DNA from: Paludibacteraceae bacterium
GTDB lineage: Bacteria; Bacteroidota; Bacteroidia; Bacteroidales; Paludibacteraceae
Assembly: GCA_017451525.1 (NCBI GenBank)
Contig: JAFTOD010000006.1
Coordinates: 90,469 to 154,468 of the forward strand
DNA: 64,000 nucleotides
Direction of reading: 5' to 3'
Shown: piece by piece, positions 1 to 8,076 of the stretch
Layout of the letters: every line of letters begins with the position of its first letter
Numbering within the stretch: the stretch's first letter is position 1
Translations under genes and position numbers: made by a program
The notes under the pieces: generated by a model
The model's input: the letters and a program-made list of their open reading frames with translations, nothing else
What the model was told of the DNA's origin: nothing
Database searches by the model: none

Positions 1-1693
1 GTTGCAAGATACGCTGATAGATCTTCATGGCTATTGGGCGTGAGTATGCCACAATCATGGCTTTGCCCGTCTGCTCGTATTGGCGGTAATCTTCGTAGTG
101 GGTGAGGATGTCATCTACCAATGAGTTGATAGTTTCATCTGCACCCAATAGCGAATCAATGCGCGCCAGTTCGCGTTTGCTTTTCTCGATAGCGTACTCT
201 TCGGCTTCTTCTGCCATTTGGTCGTATTCGGCATCAATGCGTTGCAGGGTGGCTTCATCGAGTTTGAGATTGACCACACGACTCTCGTAGAAGACGGGAC
301 GAGTAGCACCATCTTTGACGGCTTGGGTCATGTCGTAGATATCGATATAATCGCCAAACACTTCGCGTGTGGAGTGGTCTTTGAAGGAGATAGGTGTGCC
401 TGTAAAGCCGATATATGTAGCATTTGGCAGTGCATTGCGCACCATACGCGCTGCACCAATCTTGAGTTTGCCTGTTTGTTTGTCGATGGTCTCGGTGAGT
501 CCATATTGGCTACGATGGGCTTCATCAGCCACCACGATGATGTTTCTGCGTTGGGATAGCGGTTCTTCGCCTTCCTCGAACTTCTGCATAGTGGTGAAGA
601 AGATACCATTGGCTTCTATACCGTCCAGCAGTTCACTGAGGTGTTTTCTGCTTTTGGCTTGTACGGGCACTTGGCGCAAGAAGTCGGCGCACTTGCTGAA
701 CTGCCCAAAGAGTTGGTTGTCGAGGTCCGTGCGGTCGGTAATGACCACGATAGTAGGTGAAGATAGCGCACGCTGTAGGCATTTGGCAAAGAATACCATT
801 GACAGGGACTTGCCGCTACCCTGTGTATGCCAGAACACACCACCTTTGCCGTTGGTGGTAGTAGCTTCTTTGACAGAAGTGATGGCTTTGCGCACGGCAT
901 AGAACTGGTGGTAACCAGCCAGTATCTTGGCACTCTGTTTCTCCTCTTTGGAGAAGCAGATAAAGTCGCGCAGGATTTCGATTAGTCGCTCTTGCTCAAA
1001 CATGCCGCAGAAGAGCACATGGAAATTGGCGAAGTGGTTGTCTTCGGTTTGTCCATCTACTGTCTTCCATTCCATGAATCGGTCCTCGCCCGAAGTGATG
1101 GTACCTGCTTTGGATGTTACCAAATCGCTCATCACGCAGAAAGCGTTATAGACAAATAGCGATGGTATCTCTTGCATGTAGTTGCGCAGTTGGGCGTATG
1201 CTTCCGATACATTGGTTTCGGTGCGTGAGGGTGATTTGAGTTCCATCACCACCAATGGCAGACCATTGATAAAGACAATAATATCTGCTCGGCGCACGGA
1301 ATGTTCTTCTATGGACCATTGATTTGCCACTACGAAATTGTTGTGCAATGGGTGGTCGTAGTCTATGAGCCGAACGCATGCGGAGTGTTGTTCTTTGCCG
1401 TCGAAATAGCTGACATCTACTCCGTTTTGCAGGTAATCTGTAAATACCTCATTGCGTTGCACAAGTGAGCCCGTGTCGATTTGCCTAATCTTATCTATGG
1501 CTTCTTGAATAGCCACAGCAGGCAGAGTAGGATTGATAGCCAATAACGACTGTTGCAGACGGTCGAGGAATAGTGGCTCGGTATAATCACGCTCAATGTC
1601 GGGACCGTAGATATATTCATATCCCAATTGGTCACGAAAGAGCTCAATAATCGCTTGCTCGTAGTTCGCTTCGTTGAAGGTATCTTTGCTCAT
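1..1693 (-). CDS. hsdR: Type I restriction enzyme subunit R (HsdR), 3'-truncated by the window edge
   Basis: This is the motor and nuclease subunit of a type I restriction system: it translocates DNA in an ATP-dependent way and cuts away from the recognition site. The minus-strand frame is open from the ATG at 1693 to the window edge, giving about 564 codons with no stop. Visible parts in order: an N-terminal PD-(D/E)xK nuclease with RADIIVF...MELKSP near residue 150; Walker A HTQGSGKS near 292; a DEAH box (VADEAHRSQYG) near 390; and the helicase motif GFTGTP near 432. HsdR proteins usually run to about 900-1000 aa, so roughly 40% lies outside the window. It starts 12 bp after the stop of the DUF4143 ATPase gene and is therefore probably cotranscribed with it, while hsdM and hsdS lie more than 5 kb upstream. 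Confidence 0.95.
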   Translation of the reverse strand, partial: MSKDTFNEANYEQAIIELFRDQLGYEYIYGPDIERDYTEPLFLDRLQQSLLAINPTLPAVAIQEAIDKIRQIDTGSLVQRNEVFTDYLQNGVDVSYFDGKEQHSACVRLIDYDHPLHNNFVVANQWSIEEHSVRRADIIVFINGLPLVVMELKSPSRTETNVSEAYAQLRNYMQEIPSLFVYNAFCVMSDLVTSKAGTITSGEDRFMEWKTVDGQTEDNHFANFHVLFCGMFEQERLIEILRDFICFSKEEKQSAKILAGYHQFYAVRKAITSVKEATTTNGKGGVFWHTQGSGKSLSMVFFAKCLQRALSSPTIVVITDRTDLDNQLFGQFSKCADFLRQVPVQAKSRKHLSELLDGIEANGIFFTTMQKFEEGEEPLSQRRNIIVVADEAHRSQYGLTETIDKQTGKLKIGAARMVRNALPNATYIGFTGTPISFKDHSTREVFGDYIDIYDMTQAVKDGATRPVFYESRVVNLKLDEATLQRIDAEYDQMAEEAEEYAIEKSKRELARIDSLLGADETINSLVDDILTHYEDYRQYEQTGKAMIVAYSRPIAMKIYQRILQ

Positions 1694-1705
1694 AGTATGC
1701 CAATA

Positions 1706-3037
1706 TTAACGTTTTAAGAAACGGCGCAGGAGGAAGGTAAGGAAATATGGGAAGGTATAAAACTTGCCATTAAATCCTATGTTCTTATTACACAACTTGA
1801 TGCCATATTGAATGTCATCGTATTTCTCTTTGTCGCTACTAATCAGTCGATTGAGCGATGCTGTAGCATTGTCTTTGGCTTTTACTTCTACTGGAATCAA
1901 TGATTGGGCATCGCGTACAAAGAAATCCATCTCCAGACTTGGTGATTCGCTACGATAATAATATAGGTCATATCCTTGTTTAGCCAACATGTCTGCTACA
2001 ATATTCTCGAAGATTGCACCTTTGTAGGTGCCAAAGTTGCGATTGACACGCAAGTCTTCCTGCGCTTCTTCATCCAACGAAGCAATCAATAGTCCTGTAT
2101 CTCGGTAATACACCTTATATAGTTTGGCATCGTAGTTGCCCTTGAGTGGCAGCGATGGCGTTTGCAAGCAGTAGCAGATATTGATGATTCCTGCATTGGC
2201 AAGCCACTCTACTGCACCAATATATTCCCTATTGCGCGCACCGCGAGCAATCTTGGTGACTTGGAAACGCTTATTTTCAGCAGCCAAGAAAGTAGTTATA
2301 TGTCGATATACCGCCAAGACTTTGGCTTTGTCAAACCCTGATGCATATTTTGTGATATCCTCTTCATAGTCTTGCAATAGTTGGCGTTGCAATTGTAGCA
2401 ATCCACTAAACTGTCCGCTCTCTATATAGCGATTTACCACCTCTGGCATACCGCCCAAAATCATATAATCGCTGAATAGCCCACCCAGAACATCCATTTG
2501 CATATTGCTGAGTGGTTTGAGTTCTAGCATATGCTGATAGAGGTCATCGATAAAATGCTCATCATAGCCCTTTGCCCACAGAAACTCCTCGAAGTCCAGC
2601 GAATACATTTCGTAGTCAGTCTTGTATCCTACACTATTGGACTCTATCTGCTGATAGTACAAGCCCATGAGTGAGCCAGAGCAGATGACATCGTATCGTC
2701 CGTCTTGCTTGAAGGATTTGAGACTGGTGGCGCAATCGGGATATTCTTGCAACTCATCGAAGAAGAGCAGCGTTTCATGAGGCACAAAGACCAATGTGGG
2801 GTTTAGCAATGTGATGTTTTTGATGATACTATCTACCTCATATCCGTCTGCAAATATCTGCTTGTATTTGGGTTGTAGAGCGAAGTTGATTTCCACGATG
2901 TTGTTGTAGTATTTTTCTCCAAAATACCGTATAGAAGCAGTCTTACCCACTTGACGCGCACCTTTCACAATCAGTGGCTTTTTGTCAGTGGACGCTTTCC
3001 ATTCTTCTAAATACTTATCAATCTTTCGTTTAAGCAT
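1706..3037 (-). CDS. AAA ATPase with C-terminal DUF4143 (archaeal-type ATPase family)
   Basis: 443 aa, the usual length for AAA_14-DUF4143 proteins. Walker A is GARQVGKT (about 26-33), Walker B is LLFFDELQE (about 94), and the DUF4143 region carries a PD-(D/E)xK-like core, MDFFVRD...VEVKAKD, near residue 375. These proteins are abundant in Bacteroidota; their function is unsettled, though nucleic-acid handling and links to mobile elements or defence have been proposed. Here it has its own promoter (3124-3155), three 33-bp-spaced direct repeats in the leader, and hsdR 12 bp downstream. The close linkage suggests hsdR is expressed from the ATPase promoter. Whether the ATPase acts with the restriction enzyme is inference. 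Confidence 0.85.
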   Translation of the reverse strand: MLKRKIDKYLEEWKASTDKKPLIVKGARQVGKTASIRYFGEKYYNNIVEINFALQPKYKQIFADGYEVDSIIKNITLLNPTLVFVPHETLLFFDELQEYPDCATSLKSFKQDGRYDVICSGSLMGLYYQQIESNSVGYKTDYEMYSLDFEEFLWAKGYDEHFIDDLYQHMLELKPLSNMQMDVLGGLFSDYMILGGMPEVVNRYIESGQFSGLLQLQRQLLQDYEEDITKYASGFDKAKVLAVYRHITTFLAAENKRFQVTKIARGARNREYIGAVEWLANAGIINICYCLQTPSLPLKGNYDAKLYKVYYRDTGLLIASLDEEAQEDLRVNRNFGTYKGAIFENIVADMLAKQGYDLYYYRSESPSLEMDFFVRDAQSLIPVEVKAKDNATASLNRLISSDKEKYDDIQYGIKLCNKNIGFNGKFYTFPYFLTFLLRRFLKR

Positions 3038-3040
3038 AAT

Positions 3041-3121
3041 AATTCACATTATCTGCTGCGTTTTTATTATCAAAAATCACATTATCGGATATATTTTGTG
3101 TACTAAAAATCACATAATCGG
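3041..3121 (-). repeat. Three direct repeats phased at 33 bp in the ATPase leader
   Basis: On the plus strand TCACATTATC begins at 3044 and 3077, and TCACATAATC at 3110. The spacing is exactly 33 bp, three helical turns. The two outer copies on the promoter side share a longer core, AAAAATCACATWATCGG. All three lie between the promoter (3124-3155) and the ATPase start codon at 3037. The fixed phase suggests a protein binding on one face of the DNA, or a repeated leader element. Confidence 0.6.
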
Positions 3122-3123
3122 CG

Positions 3124-3155
3124 CAAAGGTAGTGAATTATTTTGATATGAACAAA
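3124..3155 (-). promoter_or_regulatory. Bacteroidota promoter of the ATPase-hsdR unit
   Basis: Minus strand: TTTG (3152-3155), 20-bp spacer, TACCTTTG (3124-3131). It lies between the abiEii stop and the ATPase start and indicates separate initiation for ATPase-hsdR. Confidence 0.75.
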
Positions 3156-3194
3156 TATTTTTGTATTTTTCCGAAGATATGCCACAAGTTTATA

Positions 3195-4139
3195 TTACTC
3201 TCTTACTTTCCAATGTGCCATTGGATGATTGCAAATATTATGGATTATTTCTGCATCAGAGAATAATAGTTCGGGCTTGTATTGTTTTGCAACAAAGGAT
3301 TCGATAAAGGCAATCTCACTATCTGTCCATTGCAACAAGTCTTCCAAGAATGCTACCACCTCTGTTTTAGCTGTTTCGAAATTAAAAGAATCACCTTTCT
3401 TGAGCATAGGTAGTAAGGTGGCACGAATTTGTGGGAATTTGATTTGCTTTATGCCGCTTAAGTCATACATTGTACTTGGTTGTTCACTACCACCTACCGC
3501 TAAATAAAATAGTACTACCTTACGTAGTATAGCAAGGTCAAAATCCTTAATCAACTCACTATGTAGCAGATTATATACATCGTACAAATCACGACAAGTA
3601 TGTCGCTCTATCAATGCTTTGATTTTACTGCCGAAGAGCTCTATCGGATGAAGCGTCCTGATAGGTATGTTTTGCAGAAAAGTCACATTGACCGTGCTAG
3701 TTTGAGGCACGAAGATATGTTGCCGCATAGAATAGTTGATTTCTATCTTGATGTTATCCCGATTGCCACCTGCGTTTTGATAGAAGAATACCCACGAATC
3801 CAGCGAGTGAGGATTCTTGGTATTTGGGCTGAGATTATACCCTTGGCTTGTCATATATGCTAATATCTCAGCGTTGATAGCGACGCGATACTGTAGCATT
3901 TCCTCGCGTGGGCAGTCCTTGTGAAAGTCCAAATCAATGTCCACAGACAAACGGGGCATTTCAAAAACAGCTAAGTTGATCGCTGTACCGCCTTTCAATA
4001 CCAAACAATCATTCAGTTTGTCATTCTGCATGATGAATTGTAGCACCTCCACCAAGCGCAATACCTTTTCCAAGTTATCGCGCAAGAAATGTGTTTCGCT
4101 TGCCAATTGGGCTATGTCGTTTTTGTTATACGAGTTCAT
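3195..4139 (-). CDS. abiEii: AbiEii-type nucleotidyltransferase toxin
   Basis: 314 aa, DUF1814/AbiEii family. The DNA polymerase beta-like nucleotidyltransferase core is seen as LKGGTAINLAVF (about 48-59) followed by SVDIDLDF (about 64-71), which supplies the GG motif and metal-binding acidic residues. In type IV toxin-antitoxin systems this enzyme is the toxin; characterised relatives modify tRNA 3' ends with nucleotides and cause reversible growth arrest, stopping phage spread. The start overlaps the end of the AbiEi gene by 14 bp, the standard operon arrangement. It sits in the middle of the type I restriction locus. Confidence 0.9.
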   Translation of the reverse strand: MNSYNKNDIAQLASETHFLRDNLEKVLRLVEVLQFIMQNDKLNDCLVLKGGTAINLAVFEMPRLSVDIDLDFHKDCPREEMLQYRVAINAEILAYMTSQGYNLSPNTKNPHSLDSWVFFYQNAGGNRDNIKIEINYSMRQHIFVPQTSTVNVTFLQNIPIRTLHPIELFGSKIKALIERHTCRDLYDVYNLLHSELIKDFDLAILRKVVLFYLAVGGSEQPSTMYDLSGIKQIKFPQIRATLLPMLKKGDSFNFETAKTEVVAFLEDLLQWTDSEIAFIESFVAKQYKPELLFSDAEIIHNICNHPMAHWKVRE

Positions 4140-4884
4140 CTGGGTTGTGTTGATTGATAGTTAGTAGATTTTTAGGTGCATATAGTCGCCATGCTGCAGT
4201 GAAGGTATCACTATCGCCATCCGATGTGAGATAAGTGACACTCTCTTTGGCGTATTGTTTACAAGCATCTATCAAGTTGCTGGAGACAGGGAGATGTAAC
4301 TGCTCTAATAAGAAGCCCACTTTTTTATACAATGCAATCTTATTGTATGTTTGTAAGATAGTTAGTAGCATTTCTTCACGGAGGTATTGCACACTCTTGA
4401 GGCAATTGGTCAGTTCTTCCCAGCCACCGCATAGGTCAATACGATCAATGCAATCAATCACTGTTCGCTCCACATTCGTCACGCGCACATGTGCGTCGGC
4501 AATAGGTGTGTCAATACCTATTTGCGTAGAGATTTGACGGAAGGCAAAGTGAATCCCATCAAATTCAAATGCATTGAATGCCTGTTCGCCTCCGACTGCT
4601 ACATCGTAATATACTTGATGTGCCAATCCGTGGTACTCCATCGCAGCACGATATGCGACATAGGAGCTTGGTGTAATAGCAGACGCTACTTGATATTTAT
4701 TGGCTTCAGGCAGATGGGTTGCGATATTGTTTGCGCAGTATAACCCACGTCGTACTTTGGACACAAACCCTTGCTTTTGATAGCGCATAAGCAAAGTTTG
4801 TGCACTGCGTGTGTTGCCTGTTTCTTGGGCTACATCTTGCAATGTGAACAATAATTTACTATGTAGAAAGGATAATAGATTCAT
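4126..4884 (-). CDS. abiEi: AbiEi-type antitoxin and repressor
   Basis: 252 aa. An N-terminal winged helix (LLFTLQDVAQETGN...RRGLY, residues about 11-48) is followed by the AbiEi antitoxin domain (SYVAYRAAMEYHGLAHQ, about 74-90). In the family the N-terminal domain represses the operon and the C-terminal domain neutralises the AbiEii toxin. The ATG at 4884 follows a close match to the Bacteroidota promoter (4906-4936), so the pair is probably an autonomous, self-regulated module inside the restriction locus. Confidence 0.9.
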   Translation of the reverse strand: MNLLSFLHSKLLFTLQDVAQETGNTRSAQTLLMRYQKQGFVSKVRRGLYCANNIATHLPEANKYQVASAITPSSYVAYRAAMEYHGLAHQVYYDVAVGGEQAFNAFEFDGIHFAFRQISTQIGIDTPIADAHVRVTNVERTVIDCIDRIDLCGGWEELTNCLKSVQYLREEMLLTILQTYNKIALYKKVGFLLEQLHLPVSSNLIDACKQYAKESVTYLTSDGDSDTFTAAWRLYAPKNLLTINQHNPDELV

Positions 4885-4905
4885 CTATTTGTTTCAAATT
4901 CTCCG

Positions 4906-4936
4906 CAAAGATACAACAAATAATTGAATTATCAAA
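4906..4936 (-). promoter_or_regulatory. Promoter of abiEi-abiEii
   Basis: Minus strand: TTTG (4933-4936), 19-bp spacer, TATCTTTG (4906-4913), 22 bp before the abiEi ATG. AbiEi proteins autorepress, so an operator is expected close by, but no clear inverted repeat was seen. Confidence 0.75.
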
Positions 4937-5038
4937 GAAAACGTGAAACTTTTTGTTGTTTTTTGACAAAAAGATTATATATGTGTACACATTTGCGTAG
5001 AAATTGCCACAAATTCCCTGCAGGTTTCGGGACCACGA

Positions 5039-5093
5039 TAGGACATCTCTGGGACATCTCTAGGACTTCTGTGGGCTAAATGTGGTTGGCTGT
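5039..5093. repeat. 11-bp-period degenerate tandem repeat
   Basis: Successive 11-mers read TAGGACATCTC, TGGGACATCTC, TAGGACTTCTG, TGGGCTAAATG. Nearly the same units recur at 19420-19474. The block lies between the small coiled-coil gene and the abiE promoter. Confidence 0.7.
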
Positions 5094-5114
5094 CAGGTAA
5101 AATAGTATGTACGT

Positions 5115-5429
5115 TTACTTTAGTTGTTTTCTAATCTGCTGTTTGCGGTTTAATAGACTATCCTTCCGTTGCTTAAGAGTATCTATAGTCCCTTGATAGG
5201 GATTCGGAAGAAATCCATATATATGACTATTCTTTTCCTCTCCTTCAACTTTTAACCTTTCTATTTTCGCATTGATCTCCACTATTTCTTTGTCTATATC
5301 TGCTAATTCTTTTTCCCTATTTTGTTGCAATACGGCTTTATTGGCTTTCTTCGCTTCGATGAAAGCCCATATTGAAATGCCAACTCCAATAGCAGCAATG
5401 CTTATTGATATAATAGAATCCCAATTCAT
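5115..5429 (-). CDS. Small single-pass membrane coiled-coil protein, candidate partner of the reverse transcriptase
   Basis: 104 aa, not assigned to a family. Residues about 5-24 (ISISIAAIGVGISIWAFIEA) form a hydrophobic helix, followed by a charged heptad-like stretch (about 28-70 and 84-104) rich in Glu, Lys, Gln and Ile. The predicted form is an N-terminal membrane anchor with a cytoplasmic coiled coil. The start is 37 bp after the reverse transcriptase stop, on the same strand, with no promoter in the gap. Membrane-anchored small partners are common in abortive-infection modules, so a role with the reverse transcriptase is plausible but is only inferred from position. Confidence 0.65.
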   Translation of the reverse strand: MNWDSIISISIAAIGVGISIWAFIEAKKANKAVLQQNREKELADIDKEIVEINAKIERLKVEGEEKNSHIYGFLPNPYQGTIDTLKQRKDSLLNRKQQIRKQLK

Positions 5430-5466
5430 AAATATAGTCTTATCTAAACAAAATGAATATCTATTT

Positions 5467-7005
5467 CTATTTTATTTTTTTTTGATACTCCGCTTTAAGA
5501 AAAGTGATATTTTGCTTTTTTAGTACTTTATACTCTCCCGGCAAAGAACTTTGAGGTAGAACTTCATAAATAAACAACCAATATCTATCCATATCGCCAT
5601 TTTTTAGATATTCTTCAGCAATATCTTTTAATGTTTTCTGAGCGGCTTTATCTCTCATATGGTTTAATTTTAGGAAGGTCAATAGCAACAGAATACAATC
5701 TTCACTATGTATCGCATAATCAAGAATATTTATTCCGTCTAAATTAAAATTGTATTTAATAGCCCAAGATAGTGCGAAGGAACATGCCTCATAGTTTCTC
5801 TTTTTTATATTTAATTCGTATAAGTTAATTGCAATTTCTTTAATTTTATCTACATTAACATTAAATACAGCAAATATATATTTATCGTACCAATGTACCA
5901 AATATGGATATAATAAAAGTAGATGATGCATCATATCAATGTAGTAGTTCAATGCTTTTTTGCCTAAAACATAACTAGAAACAACTTTTAATACATAAGT
6001 AAAGATAGATGCATTTCCAGTGCTATTAACCAAATTTACAGCTAAATCAAGGTATGCTTTTAATCGCGCGTAACGAAGTAGTTTTTTACCATCATCAGTT
6101 TTATCTTCTCCCATATAAAAACTCGTTAATGCATTTTTCCAATCATTATCAAAAGAAAGTGGCAATCTTGTAATACGGGTTTTCTTGGTATTTAATGCTA
6201 ATTCGTATTTTTTTAATGCACCGACTAAATCTAATATGAATTTTTCAGCTTGTTCTTCACTCTCTGCGTAAAAAGTAATATCATCAATATACCTCACATA
6301 ATCATATGCAGATAACTCATCATCTACAGTTGTTAGTATGATTTCAGATAATAGATTCGATGTATGTGGACCTATTAATAATCCACATGTTTCATTGTAT
6401 TTTATCTTTCTACTACATTCATCTAATTGATTATACCATAAGGTTGTATCTTTATTCGTTTTTGCAATTTGCTTTCCAACTAACGCCCATGATAAAGCAT
6501 GAGAATATATACTTGGGAAACAAGAAGAAATATCTGTTTCTACTTTATAAAATTTTGCAATAGGTTGTTTTTGAATAAATTCTATAGTGTCATTGTCTAC
6601 ATCTTTATAGTTCGTAGACATTTCAAATAAATGGAACCCATTAGTTCGTTTCTGAATATGTACTTGACTTCGTTTAAATTTTTCATGCAAAGTTTTATCT
6701 TGAAAGTGTTGTTTTATATGCGACCAATTATTTGCGATACATATACATAAATTGTAATATGCAAAGGGAGTAGGAATACCAAGTGCTCTTGGTACACTAG
6801 TATTTCGCATGCTATCATAGCGTATATAATCCCATCCCATTTTTGATGTAAACTTTAAAGCATAGTGAGAGTTATCGCAATATTCATAAAATTTTTCAGC
6901 AGTTAGAAAATCTGGTAATTTATCTGCAAACATACCATGTCCTAACAACCCTTTTCTCAATTCTTCTGCTGATAGTTCATCAATATAGTCGTAATATGTT
7001 TTCAT
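5467..7005 (-). CDS. Defence-type (Abi/DRT-like) reverse transcriptase
   Basis: 512 aa. Palm motifs are intact: motif A TDISSCFPSIY (about 157-167, Asp158), motif B CGLLIGPHTSNLLSEI (207-222), and the catalytic YIDD (239-242) followed by KYELALNTKKT. There is no maturase X domain, HNH endonuclease or intron structure. The C-terminal ~200 residues are helical (for example LLLLTFLKLNHMRDKAAQKTL) and unassigned. This build, RT plus a helical C-terminal region, is that of the Abi (AbiA/AbiK/Abi-P2) and other defence-associated reverse transcriptases, rather than group II introns or DGRs. The subgroup cannot be named by eye. It starts 12 bp after hsdS and probably shares the hsdM-hsdS transcript. 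Its AT content is higher than that of hsdM, which fits acquisition as cargo. Confidence 0.85.
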   Translation of the reverse strand: MKTYYDYIDELSAEELRKGLLGHGMFADKLPDFLTAEKFYEYCDNSHYALKFTSKMGWDYIRYDSMRNTSVPRALGIPTPFAYYNLCICIANNWSHIKQHFQDKTLHEKFKRSQVHIQKRTNGFHLFEMSTNYKDVDNDTIEFIQKQPIAKFYKVETDISSCFPSIYSHALSWALVGKQIAKTNKDTTLWYNQLDECSRKIKYNETCGLLIGPHTSNLLSEIILTTVDDELSAYDYVRYIDDITFYAESEEQAEKFILDLVGALKKYELALNTKKTRITRLPLSFDNDWKNALTSFYMGEDKTDDGKKLLRYARLKAYLDLAVNLVNSTGNASIFTYVLKVVSSYVLGKKALNYYIDMMHHLLLLYPYLVHWYDKYIFAVFNVNVDKIKEIAINLYELNIKKRNYEACSFALSWAIKYNFNLDGINILDYAIHSEDCILLLLTFLKLNHMRDKAAQKTLKDIAEEYLKNGDMDRYWLFIYEVLPQSSLPGEYKVLKKQNITFLKAEYQKKIK

Positions 7006-7017
7006 GATTTTATATTT

Positions 7018-8076
7018 TTACGCTTTTATCTCTCCACTCATTAACTTTGGTAATAAAGTGTCGCGGATGGTTGAGAGATTGTTGATTTCTATTGTATTTT
7101 TATCTATCTCATTAAACAGACTATCAAACAAGGATAATTTTTCGTCTATTGAATAAGGAGGCATCGTAAATGTAAAATCGGCAATATTTCCTTTTGTAAT
7201 AAATTTAATTACACTACCTCTACTGCCACCTGTTATTTCTTGTAAATGATATTTAATTAACAAGTATAAGAACGAATGATAGCGTTTTTCGAAAGGAATT
7301 AATACATATGTTCGTTGATATGCTTCAAATTTTCCGATATATCGTTTAACATTGAAATCTCCATTGCCTGCCAATAGTATCGCAGCTCCCTCAAAACTAT
7401 AATTAGGTGCTTTTAGGATGTCTTGTGAGCATGTAAAGAATGGATAAACTCCATCTTTTGTAGAATAATTGGCATCCTTTTTTCCTGTAATTACATTGAA
7501 GAAGTCAGCAAGTCTTTTTGTCTCCCATCCTGTTGAATCTGCATCCACAAACCATGATTTATAGAGTGCTTGGGCTTGTTGTTCGAGATTGGCGTTGATA
7601 CGGCGATTTAATTCGATTTTATCATCTATCGCACTCAATATATCCGCTATGCGCTTCTGCTCCGCAAGAGGAGGAAGAAAGATTTGCCATTGCATTATTT
7701 GACTTTTATCACCACGAGGCATTTTACATCCTTTTGCGCCTGACATTACATAGTCGAAGAACTTTTGTTGGCTCAATAAGTAATATAAATATTTACTATT
7801 TGCTTTCTCATTTGCACGAATGCATAAAACATCCGCAGAGCAAGCTCCATTACAATTTGCCAGCCAAATTTTTTGAAAATATGGTCGAATATTTGATATT
7901 AGCACATCCCCTAATTGATAAGCAATAGCAGAGCCATTTGGAATATTAGATGGAGAAGTGATACCACCTTTATTAGGTAGCATATTTTCAGTAGAGATAT
8001 AGTTTTCTATGTTACAAGTACGACTTGTAACAAATCTACAAATATCGCTTAGGTTATATGTTTCCCAATAATTCAT
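7018..8076 (-). CDS. hsdS: Type I restriction-modification specificity subunit S
   Basis: 352 aa. It holds two target-recognition domains separated by conserved helical regions. The first conserved region is LPPLAEQKRIADILSAIDDKIELNRRINANLEQQAQALYKSWF (about 135-180, quoted only as landmarks PPLAEQ and YKSWF); the second closes the protein with RDTLLPKLMSGEI. HsdS chooses the DNA sequence methylated by HsdM and cut with HsdR. The ATG overlaps the stop of the AbiJ/HEPN-like gene (8073-8076). The first TRD is AT-rich relative to hsdM, as is usual for a rapidly changing specificity gene. No inverted repeats or second hsdS for phase variation are visible. Confidence 0.92.
   Translation of the reverse strand: MNYWETYNLSDICRFVTSRTCNIENYISTENMLPNKGGITSPSNIPNGSAIAYQLGDVLISNIRPYFQKIWLANCNGACSADVLCIRANEKANSKYLYYLLSQQKFFDYVMSGAKGCKMPRGDKSQIMQWQIFLPPLAEQKRIADILSAIDDKIELNRRINANLEQQAQALYKSWFVDADSTGWETKRLADFFNVITGKKDANYSTKDGVYPFFTCSQDILKAPNYSFEGAAILLAGNGDFNVKRYIGKFEAYQRTYVLIPFEKRYHSFLYLLIKYHLQEITGGSRGSVIKFITKGNIADFTFTMPPYSIDEKLSLFDSLFNEIDKNTIEINNLSTIRDTLLPKLMSGEIKA

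Noticed and set aside
1-1693. Several short minus-strand frames with internal starts suggesting a frameshifted hsdR
   Set aside because: One frame is continuously open from 1693 to the window edge with all helicase motifs in phase, so the gene is intact within the window.
3041-3121. A small CRISPR array
   Set aside because: Repeats are only 10-17 bp with AT-rich spacers in a gene leader and no cas genes; the 33-bp phase fits an operator better.
5467-7005. Group II intron maturase, retron or diversity-generating reverse transcriptase
   Set aside because: No maturase or HNH domain, no intron ends or msr/msd-like structure upstream (only 12 bp to hsdS), and no template/variable repeat pair was seen.
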